Part shown: positions 1 through 5,204 of the stretch, piece by piece
Position numbering within the stretch: the first letter of the stretch is position 1
Layout of the letters: each line of letters starts with the position of its first letter
Source: Methanosarcinaceae archaeon
GTDB taxonomy: Archaea; Halobacteriota; Methanosarcinia; Methanosarcinales; Methanosarcinaceae
Direction of reading: 5' to 3'
DNA length: 8,883 nt
Assembly (NCBI GenBank): GCA_030655675.1
Contig: JAUSPM010000180.1
Coordinates: forward strand, 1-8,883
Notes under the pieces: model-generated
Told to the model about the DNA's origin: nothing
The model's input: the letters and a program-made list of their open reading frames with translations, nothing else
Database searches by the model: none
Program-made: the position numbers and the translations under genes

Positions 1-854
1 CCGTCCCTGCGAAAGATGAAGTTCTCGCGGGAATCGAATATATCAAAAACAATCCTGCGGTGCGTGATGTCCTGCTGTCTGGCGGCGATCCGCTCATGCT
101 GTCTGATGAATATCTTGATTGGATCCTTACCGAATTGGAAAATATCCCGCACGTAGAAGTGATACGTATCGGCACAAGAATGCCTGTTGTATTGCCATAC
201 CGCATAACAGATGAATTGGTAGAAATGTTGAAAAAACATCATCCATTGTGGATCAATACACACTTCAACCACCCAAGAGAAATAACCGCTTCTTCAAAAA
301 TGGCTTTAAGGAAACTTGCTGATGCCGGAATTCCGCTGGGCAATCAAACTGTCTTGCTGGCAGGTGTAAATGACTGTCACAGGATTATGAAAAAACTCAT
401 ACACAAACTTGTTCAAAACAGAGTCAGACCATATTATCTATATCAATGTGACCTCTCAGAAGGATTGACACATTTCAGAACTCCTGTCGGTAAAGGTATT
501 GAGATTATGGAAAACCTGATCGGGCATACAAGTGGTTTTGCAGTCCCGACCTATGTGATCGATGCACCGGGTGGCGGAGGAAAAATTCCTATAATGCCGA
601 ATTATCTGTTGTCATGGTCAACTAACAAGGTTATCCTAAGAAATTATGAAGGTGTAATCACCACCTACAAAGAACCGGATTCGTATGAACCGATCTTTTG
701 TGACCGAAATTGTGATGACTGCCATCTGCAGTTGAAACTTGATGAGGCAGAAGAGTTTAAATCTGTAGGTATTGCGAAATTACTTTCCGATTTTGATGAA
801 ACAAGAAGCCTTGTTCCGGAAAATACAGAAAGGTTGGACAGGCGCAATGAGTGA
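1..854 (+). CDS. ablA: Lysine 2,3-aminomutase, C-terminal part (cut by the window start)
   Basis: Radical SAM, PLP-dependent enzyme that converts L-alpha-lysine to L-beta-lysine, the first step to the osmolyte N-epsilon-acetyl-beta-lysine. The frame is open from base 3, and 283 residues are visible. The N-terminus, including the radical SAM CxxxCxxC motif, lies upstream of the window. Visible hallmarks (numbered from the first visible codon) are SGGDPL at 26-31 (SAM site), TRMPVVLP at ~58-65 (substrate-carboxylate arginine region), QCDLSEG with Cys149 (a zinc ligand in the clostridial enzyme), and DAPGGGGK at 187-194 with the PLP lysine at 194. A C-terminal cysteine cluster sits at 233/237/240. 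The similarity to clostridial KamA is near-continuous. The spacing of the last cluster (CDRNCDDC) differs from the CNCxxC I recall for the clostridial enzyme. The stop overlaps the ablB start by 8 bp, so the genes are probably co-translated. In Methanosarcina the ablAB operon is salt-induced; no regulatory region is visible here. Confidence 0.97.
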   Translation, partial: VPAKDEVLAGIEYIKNNPAVRDVLLSGGDPLMLSDEYLDWILTELENIPHVEVIRIGTRMPVVLPYRITDELVEMLKKHHPLWINTHFNHPREITASSKMALRKLADAGIPLGNQTVLLAGVNDCHRIMKKLIHKLVQNRVRPYYLYQCDLSEGLTHFRTPVGKGIEIMENLIGHTSGFAVPTYVIDAPGGGGKIPIMPNYLLSWSTNKVILRNYEGVITTYKEPDSYEPIFCDRNCDDCHLQLKLDEAEEFKSVGIAKLLSDFDETRSLVPENTERLDRRNE

Positions 855-1680
855 TATTGTAACAACAATTGGCAGTTCTGTACTACAACATGGGAACTAC
901 AATGACCGCATATACCTGATGAAACTTTCAGGATCCGATTTCCCTTCGATCATAGGGGAATTGGATACTTTGGCCACAGATGAAGGATATTGTAAAGTGA
1001 TTGCTAAAGTTCCGGCATATGCCAAAGACGATTTTCTCAATGACGGCTACATTTGTGAAGCATCCATCCCAGGGTTTTACAGGGACTCGGAAGACGTTTA
1101 TTTCATGGCCAAATATTACTGCAAATCAAGACGTTTTGACAATGAAACAGGATTAAATAAAAAAGTTCTGGAAACCGCCGGATCTAAATCCGGCAATGGT
1201 GTGACCGTAGAACTTCCGCATGGGTTTGAATATATGATATGTGAAAGGTCTGATGCCCGTGAAATTGCGAATGTCTACAAAAAAGTCTTTGAGACATATC
1301 CATTTCCAATACATGATCCACACTACATTGAGAAGACGATGGATGAAAACCTGATTTATTTTAGTATATGGAATGGCACAAATATTGTTGCACTCGCATC
1401 TTCGGAAATGGACATTGGATCACAAAATGTTGAGATGACCGACTTTGCTACATTACCGGAATACCAGGGAAATTCATTTTCATTATATCTTTTGCAGAAA
1501 ATGGAACATGAAATGCAAATGAAGAATATGAAAACTGCCTACACGATTGCCAGGGCCGGTTCCTATGGAATTAATATTGCATTTTCAAAGTCCGGTTATA
1601 AATATAGTGGCACACTGATAAACAATACAAACATCTCCGGTAATTTTGAAAGCATGAATGTCTGGTATAAACATCTCTAA
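847..1680 (+). CDS. ablB: Beta-lysine N6-acetyltransferase (GNAT family)
   Basis: Transfers acetyl from acetyl-CoA to the epsilon-amino group of beta-lysine, giving N-epsilon-acetyl-beta-lysine, a cytoplasmic osmolyte of salt-adapted methanogens. The product has 277 residues. I chose the ATG at 847: it overlaps the ablA stop (ATGAGTGA), has a purine-rich AGGTTGG about 10 nt upstream, and gives an N-terminus (MSDIVTTIGSSVLQHG) that I recognise for the family. An ATG at 772 is in frame but lies deep inside ablA. The N-terminal ~110 residues are family-specific. The GNAT fold occupies ~120-277: the acetyl-CoA-binding segment is around TLPEYQGNSFSLYLLQKM (202-219), followed by a helix and an NIAFSKSGYKYSG segment (243-255) typical of the late GNAT strands. 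The QGNS loop is a degenerate form of the usual Q/RxxGxG/A motif. The product is soluble, with no signal or membrane segment. The assignment rests on both sequence and the ablA linkage. Confidence 0.95.
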   Translation: MSDIVTTIGSSVLQHGNYNDRIYLMKLSGSDFPSIIGELDTLATDEGYCKVIAKVPAYAKDDFLNDGYICEASIPGFYRDSEDVYFMAKYYCKSRRFDNETGLNKKVLETAGSKSGNGVTVELPHGFEYMICERSDAREIANVYKKVFETYPFPIHDPHYIEKTMDENLIYFSIWNGTNIVALASSEMDIGSQNVEMTDFATLPEYQGNSFSLYLLQKMEHEMQMKNMKTAYTIARAGSYGINIAFSKSGYKYSGTLINNTNISGNFESMNVWYKHL

Positions 1681-1712
1681 TCATTCATAGCGATTGACAA
1701 TATCCAATCACC

Positions 1713-2726
1713 TCAAAAATCCCACCAATTTTCCTGAACAGCCATCACTTCCTCAACTCTATTTTTGACCGCCACTGATACCTCACTATCTTCCGGAACT
1801 GGCACATCCATCTCCCCGTCAAAAGCAGTGATAATCTCAAACACCGATTCAGCCAACGCTTCTAAATTATACCCGCCTTCCAGCACAAGCGCCGTTCGCC
1901 CGCATGTTAAATCTGCGAGCCCTTTTACAATAGTTGCCAGATATCCAAAACCTGCCGATGTCAATTCCATGCCGCTCAGAGGGTCGTTTACATGTCCATC
2001 CTGTCCGGCAGATACCAAAATTATATCGGGCTTGAATTGAAGCGCTATCGGTACAAGCAATTTGTTGAACACGTACATGTGATCAGCATCGTTCGCTCCG
2101 GCATGCAGGGGTACATTGATGTTGTATCCTGCCCCACCGCCTTCACCGACCTCATCAAGCCATCCGGTTCCCGGGAAGTGCGGGTAATGGTGAGTGGAGA
2201 AATACAATACCGAAGGATCGGAATAGAATGCATTTTGTGTGCCATTGCCATGATGCGCATCCCAGTCAACAATGAGCACACGCAGCATGCCTTGTGATTG
2301 TGCATACCGCGCTGCGATCGCGATGTTGTTGAACAGGCAGAATCCCATCGCTCGATCGGGGTTTGCATGATGGCCAGGCGGACGGACAAGTGCAAATGCC
2401 ACACCGCCGTCCTTGATCTCATTAACTGCCTGCACTGCACCGCCTGCTGCTAAAAGTGCTGCATTGAATGAATCCTTGCTGACGATTGTGTCGGGGTCAA
2501 GTGGGATCTCTGCACGGCAGTGTGCTTCCACTTTTTTTATGTGGTCCGAGTCGTGGATGGTTTCAATCAGTGAAATCGAGGCAGGTTGTGGTGTGATAAT
2601 TGGATTATTATCAAAAACCCCACGTGCATCAAGTAGGTTCATGATGGAGGTAAGGCGTGCCGCGTTTTCAGGATGGGAGCCTGTATCATGTTTTAGATAA
2701 TCCGGGTGGAATATGATGGATATCAT
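1713..2726 (-). CDS. Histone-deacetylase-superfamily zinc amidohydrolase (AcuC / acetylpolyamine deacetylase-like)
   Basis: A 337-residue single-domain member of the arginase/deacetylase fold that hydrolyses N-acetyl groups on lysine-like amines. Visible motifs are RPPGHH (115-120, catalytic His pair), DWDAHHG (154-160; Asp156 and His158 as zinc ligands), AGQDGH (240-245; Asp243 as third zinc ligand), DPLSGMELT (248-256), and EGGYN (283-287; Tyr286 stabilising the transition state). All catalytic positions are intact and the length is normal for prokaryotic members. It ends 32 bp from the ablB stop and converges on it. There is no clear ribosome binding site before the ATG at 2726. A TATA-like GTATATAC at 2803-2810 would give a leader of roughly 50-60 nt. 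The substrate is unknown: acetylated chromatin proteins, acetyl-CoA synthetase, polyamines, or (inferred from position) N-epsilon-acetyl-beta-lysine are all possible. The fold assignment is certain and the substrate is not. Confidence 0.95.
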   Translation of the reverse strand: MISIIFHPDYLKHDTGSHPENAARLTSIMNLLDARGVFDNNPIITPQPASISLIETIHDSDHIKKVEAHCRAEIPLDPDTIVSKDSFNAALLAAGGAVQAVNEIKDGGVAFALVRPPGHHANPDRAMGFCLFNNIAIAARYAQSQGMLRVLIVDWDAHHGNGTQNAFYSDPSVLYFSTHHYPHFPGTGWLDEVGEGGGAGYNINVPLHAGANDADHMYVFNKLLVPIALQFKPDIILVSAGQDGHVNDPLSGMELTSAGFGYLATIVKGLADLTCGRTALVLEGGYNLEALAESVFEIITAFDGEMDVPVPEDSEVSVAVKNRVEEVMAVQENWWDF

Positions 2727-2825
2727 GATTGACTATCTCTGGGTCTGAGGAATTATAATCTTCCGGTTAGTTTGTACATATTTCCGGCACAAAATTGTAT
2801 TTGTATATACTATTAAAATAAATGT

Positions 2826-2851
2826 AGTAACCGCCGCAGGCGGCGCATTTC
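2826..2851 (+). repeat. GC-rich extragenic palindrome, copy 1
   Basis: The core is CCGCC-GCA-GGCGG (2831-2843), a perfect 5-bp inverted repeat. It is flanked on the left by GTAAC and on the right by CGCATTT. It belongs to the four-member family in this region that shares an AAC left flank, a CCGC..GCGG core and an ATT-containing right flank. Copy 4 has the same CGCATT right flank. Confidence 0.6.
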
Positions 2852-2972
2852 CATAACATTTACCAGTGAATAATTCATGCGATCGAGAATTATTGGACGA
2901 TACCTATAATTTTTAAAATTATGTACTTCAAGTTAACATGAACGAAGTGAGCATTTTATTAATTCTGATGGA

Positions 2973-3000
2973 GGGAACGCGCCGCTTACGGCGGATTGTA
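2973..3000 (+). repeat. GC-rich extragenic palindrome, copy 2
   Basis: GGGAACG leads into the stem CGCCG-CTTA-CGGCG (2980-2993), followed by GATTGTA. The left and right flanks match copy 3 when copy 3 is read on the other strand, so these are related elements and not merely two GC-rich patches. Confidence 0.6.
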
Positions 3001-3132
3001 TTGGTACTAAAAAAAGTTATACAAACACAAAATATATACACAACAACACAAATTGTTAAATGGATAGTATTTGTATAGCTGGTGCAGCACTGTGGTACAG
3101 AGTGTTTAATGAGTGCATGATAAAAACGATTC

Positions 3133-3160
3133 TACAATCCGCGCATGCGCGGCGTTACCC
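3133..3160 (-). repeat. GC-rich extragenic palindrome, copy 3 (inverted)
   Basis: Contains the perfect 14-bp palindrome CCGCGCATGCGCGG (3139-3152). On the minus strand it reads GGGTAACGCC, then the palindrome, then ATTGTA, parallel to copy 2. The orientation is opposite to the other three copies. Confidence 0.6.
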
Positions 3161-3189
3161 TATATACACATCGAATTTTCAATTGCTTC

Positions 3190-3343
3190 TAGCGCATTCC
3201 ACAATTTTTGTGTAGTATATGTTTTATAAACATATAGTTCGAGTAAATCTGAGCATCAGCGAAGATTTTCTTGTAGTATATGTTTTATAAACATATAGTG
3301 CGAGTTAATTCGACCGAAGGGAGAATTTTCTTGCACACTTTTT
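3190..3343 (+). ncRNA. Candidate small structured RNA (no known family recognised)
   Basis: A transcript could begin near 3190, about 25 nt after a TATATAC box at 3161-3167, and run through both tandem units. Hairpin B can extend outward: GTGCGAG (3298-3304) pairs with CTTGCAC (3330-3336), with one G-U pair, across a small internal loop. It is followed by T5 at 3339-3343, so it looks like a terminator-type 3' end. No frame of note is present. The boundaries are inferred and I do not recognise a known RNA family. Paired duplicates of a DNA-level element would explain much of the same pattern. Confidence 0.3.
3211..3331 (+). repeat. Two tandem ~61-bp units, each with an AT palindrome and a second hairpin
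   Basis: Unit A is 3211-3271 and unit B is 3272-3331. The first 28 nt are identical (3211-3238 and 3272-3299) and contain a 9-bp perfect inverted repeat, TATATGTTT/AAACATATA with a 3-nt loop (3216-3236 and 3277-3297). The second half differs in sequence but folds alike. In unit A, AAATCT (3245-3250) pairs with AGATTT (3263-3268). In unit B, AATTC (3307-3311) pairs with GAATT (3323-3327). Inside, both show a G-A/A-G tandem mismatch followed by two GC pairs (GC/GC in A, CC/GG in B) closing a short loop (ATCA in A, GAA in B). The paired changes suggest selection on structure. Confidence 0.75.
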
Positions 3344-3377
3344 GCTAACGATTTCGATTATTCAATTTGGTATTTAT

Positions 3378-3409
3378 GAAACGTGCCGCCTGCGGGCGGT
3401 CGCATTGTT
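3378..3409 (+). repeat. GC-rich extragenic palindrome, copy 4
   Basis: The left flank GAAACGTG is followed by CCGCC-TGCG-GGCGG (3386-3399), a 5-bp perfect stem, then TCGCATTGTTT. The flanks align with copy 1 (CGCATT) and copy 2 (AACG, ATTGT). Confidence 0.6.
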
Positions 3410-3481
3410 TTTGGTTTCAAATCAAACCATTTAATTTGCGCAGTCATTTTAAAACAGCTATACAAATACAATGGATATTAT

Positions 3482-3486
3482 AAAAA
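3482..3486 (-). terminator. Oligo-T terminator of tRNA-Ala
   Basis: On the minus strand the tRNA 3' end is followed within 10 nt by TTTATTTTTATA, with T5 at 3486-3482. Oligo-T runs just downstream are the usual archaeal termination signal for tRNA genes. Confidence 0.5.
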
Positions 3487-3491
3487 TAAAG

Positions 3492-3596
3492 TGGACCGGT
3501 CGGGAATTGAACCCGAGGCCTCTACCAATTAGGTTGGACAGCCTTTGTAGTCTATCCAATTGCCAAGGTAGCGATCTTCCCCTGATCTACCGGCCC
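3492..3596 (-). tRNA. tRNA-Ala (GGC) with a ~33-nt anticodon-loop intron
   Basis: Read on the minus strand, the acceptor stem is GGGCCGG/CCGGTCC with a G3-U70 pair and A73, the classic alanine identity elements. The D-arm is GATC..GATC. The anticodon stem is CTACC/GGTAG and the T-arm is TCGGG-TTCAATT-CCCGA. The 5' loop half reads TTGGCA, placing GGC at 34-36. Removing 33 nt (3560-3528) after position 37 leaves a standard 72-nt tRNA. The intron folds as an 8-bp hairpin, TTGGATAG/CTGTCCAA. The exon-intron helix is short (TTGG against CTAA with one G-U), so the bulge-helix-bulge splice motif looks relaxed and the exact junction is uncertain by 1 nt. CCA is not encoded. A TATA-like box lies upstream. 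Confidence 0.93.
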
Positions 3597-3626
3597 ATTA
3601 TTTTTGAACATACTTAGCACGATATC

Positions 3627-3636
3627 AAATATAGTT
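3627..3636 (-). promoter_or_regulatory. TATA-like box of tRNA-Ala
   Basis: On the minus strand, AACTATATTT lies 31-40 nt upstream of the mature tRNA 5' end. This places a start site a few bases before the tRNA, the spacing expected for an archaeal TBP site. The same 10-mer occurs twice on the plus strand at 3687 and 3700. Confidence 0.45.
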
Positions 3637-3684
3637 ATCGATGGATTTATGGTATTTGAAGATTTGACCAGCGTTCTATCTATC

Positions 3685-3710
3685 TTAACTATATTTTTTA
3701 ACTATATTTT
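3685..3710 (+). repeat. Perfect tandem 13-bp duplication TTAACTATATTTT
   Basis: The 13-mer occurs back to back at 3685-3697 and 3698-3710. It contains the AACTATATTT string also seen at the tRNA-Ala promoter in the opposite orientation. It may be a doubled TATA region firing toward the coenzyme M genes, which would imply a leader of well over 100 nt, or simply a slippage duplication. Confidence 0.5.
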
Positions 3711-3803
3711 CATTATATCCAACTATCGATCATTACAAAAATATTCATGGCACATAAAAGACATTTTAAATATAATTATATGACAAAGTGTCCATAAATC
3801 CTC

Positions 3804-3840
3804 ATATATTGTCACAAAACGGATATATTGTGTATAATAT
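3804..3840 (+). promoter_or_regulatory. Likely promoter region of the cysteate synthase-comDE operon
   Basis: ATATATTGT occurs twice, at 3804-3812 and 3823-3831, 19 bp apart. TATAATAT follows at 3833-3840. The second ATATATTGT is preceded by ACGG, with an A/G-rich BRE-like flank. A TBP site at 3823-3840 would place the start near 3850-3862, leaving a short leader before the ATG at 3879. The 19-bp phasing of the identical 9-mers could also reflect a regulator site. Confidence 0.4.
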
Positions 3841-3878
3841 GGAATACCTTTTTAACTTAAATTCGACAATTACTTTTT

Positions 3879-5192
3879 ATGGGAAATTATACTCTGGAAT
3901 GTTTACAGTGCAAAAGTGAATATCAAGGTGACTACAGATTAAAATGTAACAATGATGGTTCATTCCTGCGTGCTAATTATAGTGCAAAGCAGCTTGCTCT
4001 CAAAAATACGAAAGGTATGGGCAAGTTTCATGACTGGCTGCCTATTCACAAGCAGCTGGACACAGAAGCCACTCCTATCACCTACAAAAGCGAGGAACTT
4101 GCACGCGAACTCGGGCTTACTAATCTCTACATCGGTTTTAGCGGCTACTGGCCTGAACGCGATGCTTTTATCAAGACTTGTAGTTTCAAGGAACTTGAAG
4201 CCCATCCAACAATGCAACGATTGACAGAAGCCGGCGGAAAAGCACTTGTAGTTGCATCGGTCGGAAATACCGCACGTGCGTTTGCGCACGTGTCCGCGAT
4301 GACAGGGATCGATGTGTATATTGTGGTACCACGCTGTGGGCTGCCGCGTATGTGGCTTCCTGAAGAGCCAACTGATTCCATTCACCTCATAAGAATGGCA
4401 GAAGGCAATGATTATACCGATGCCATACACCTTGCCGACAGAATTGCACAATATCCCGGAATCATGCCGGAAGGGGGTGCAAAGAACGTTGCCAGGCGTG
4501 ATGGAATGGGTACTGTCATGCTGGACGGGGCAACAACCATCAAACGCATACCTGACCATTATTTCCAGGCAGTCGGCAGTGGCACTGGTGGTATTGCTGC
4601 ATGGGAAGCTGCTATTCGACTGCGCGGAGATGGACGATTCGGAAACCATCTCCCAAAACTCCAACTTGCGCAGAACCTGCCATTCACACCAATGCTCAAT
4701 GCATGGAATGCAGGACGGCGAGAGATCATTCCTGAGATCGATATGCCTGATCCAAAGAAACATATTGATGAGATGTATGCTAATGTACTCTCAAACAGAG
4801 TTCCGCCTTATTCAGTCAACGGAGGATTGTTTGATGCATTGACAGATACAAACGGTTCAATGTATGGCATCACGAATGACGAAGCAAAGGAAGCAAAAGT
4901 ATTGTTCGAATCGCTTGAGGGAATTGACATACTACCGCCTTCGGCTGTTGCTGTTGCATCACTTATTAAGGCAATTGAAGCAGGAAATGTGGCAAAGGAT
5001 GATGTTATACTCCTTAACATCGCAGGTGGTGGCACAGATCGACTCAAGGAAGATTATAGCCTTACAAAGATACATCCAATCGCCAATGCAAAAAATCCTG
5101 ATGTACCACTTGAGGACCTGATCCAGCAGGATAAATATCTCGGAGCAGATGCGGGATTAGTGGAATTTGACGACGGCGAATGCGAACGGTGA
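3879..5192 (+). CDS. Cysteate synthase (PLP-dependent, coenzyme M biosynthesis)
   Basis: Fold-type II PLP enzyme, derived from threonine synthase, that replaces the phosphate of O-phospho-L-serine with sulfite to give L-cysteate. This is the entry step of the Methanosarcina-type coenzyme M route. The product has 437 residues. The N-terminus has a zinc-ribbon-like CxxC (Cys8, Cys11) plus Cys23. FIKTCSFKELEA carries the Schiff-base lysine at 104. SVGNTARA (127-134) holds the Asn that contacts the PLP ring. GSGTGG (234-239) is the phosphate-binding loop. The long WxEERDAF-like insertion (WPERDAF, 91-97) and the C-terminal LPPSAVAVASL (352-362) also fit the family. The closest alternative, threonine synthase, is made unlikely by the comDE linkage. 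No ribosome binding site is visible before the ATG; a short leader is likely. comDE starts 12 nt after the stop. Confidence 0.93.
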   Translation: MGNYTLECLQCKSEYQGDYRLKCNNDGSFLRANYSAKQLALKNTKGMGKFHDWLPIHKQLDTEATPITYKSEELARELGLTNLYIGFSGYWPERDAFIKTCSFKELEAHPTMQRLTEAGGKALVVASVGNTARAFAHVSAMTGIDVYIVVPRCGLPRMWLPEEPTDSIHLIRMAEGNDYTDAIHLADRIAQYPGIMPEGGAKNVARRDGMGTVMLDGATTIKRIPDHYFQAVGSGTGGIAAWEAAIRLRGDGRFGNHLPKLQLAQNLPFTPMLNAWNAGRREIIPEIDMPDPKKHIDEMYANVLSNRVPPYSVNGGLFDALTDTNGSMYGITNDEAKEAKVLFESLEGIDILPPSAVAVASLIKAIEAGNVAKDDVILLNIAGGGTDRLKEDYSLTKIHPIANAKNPDVPLEDLIQQDKYLGADAGLVEFDDGECER

Positions 5193-5193
5193 T

Positions 5194-5200
5194 AGGTGAT
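5194..5200 (+). promoter_or_regulatory. Ribosome binding site that selects the comDE start
   Basis: AGGTGAT matches the archaeal anti-Shine-Dalgarno complement over 7 bases and lies 4 nt before the ATG at 5205. The in-frame GTG at 5196 lies inside this site and has only a GGTGAT 2 nt away, so the ATG is the better start. Confidence 0.6.
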
Positions 5201-5204
5201 CGGA

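Larger units (their letters stand above)
2794..3472. repeat. TATACAAATAC-type short repeat family, including a 14-bp inverted pair bracketing the region
   Basis: ATTGTATTTGTATA at 2794-2807 is the exact reverse complement of 3459-3472. GTATTTGTATAGCTG at 3067-3081 is the exact reverse complement of 3455-3469. A one-mismatch version, TATACAAACAC, is at 3019-3029 and could pair with 3067-3077. The sequence is AT-rich, so chance similarity and TATA-box function are both possible. The 15-bp exact match ending in GCTG is the strongest evidence for common origin. Confidence 0.45.
2727..3491. other. Gene-free, repeat-rich intergenic region
   Basis: This 765-bp stretch between the 5' end of the deacetylase and the 3' end of tRNA-Ala has no open frame with protein-like character on either strand. 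It is strongly AT-rich and punctuated by short GC-rich palindromes near 2831, 2980, 3139 and 3386. It also holds copies of a TATACAAATAC-type sequence in both orientations, a two-unit tandem repeat at 3211-3331, and a GAACGAAGTGAG segment at 2940-2951. These are described separately. I see no integrase, no transposase remnant and no copy of the tRNA end, so I have no evidence that it is an integrated element. Confidence 0.8.

Noticed and set aside
772..846. Upstream ATG for ablB at 772
   Set aside because: It lies inside ablA. The ATG at 847 has the overlap geometry, a nearby purine-rich site and the family-typical N-terminus.
1692..1709. GATTG/CAATC hairpin between ablB and the deacetylase as a terminator
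   Set aside because: It has only 5 pairs with an 8-nt loop and no T-run, which is too weak to call.
1765..2700. Plus-strand and other-frame frames across the deacetylase gene
   Set aside because: They overlap a clearly real minus-strand gene with intact catalytic motifs and have no recognisable protein features.
3211..3331. CRISPR-like layout: identical 28-nt repeats with a ~33-nt spacer
   Set aside because: Only two copies exist, and the 'spacer' is similar in sequence and fold to the segment after the second repeat, so this is a tandem duplication and not independently acquired spacers. No cas gene is nearby.
2727..3491. Integrated element at the 3' end of tRNA-Ala
   Set aside because: There is no duplicated tRNA 3' segment, integrase or phage-like gene. 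The region is only short repeats.
3960..4763. A 267-codon minus-strand frame opposite cysteate synthase
   Set aside because: It is antisense to a gene with complete PLP motifs. The composition (many Cys, His, Ser) is typical of a shadow frame, and there is no ribosome binding site.
5196..5204. GTG start for comDE
   Set aside because: It falls inside the AGGTGAT ribosome binding site that serves the ATG at 5205.
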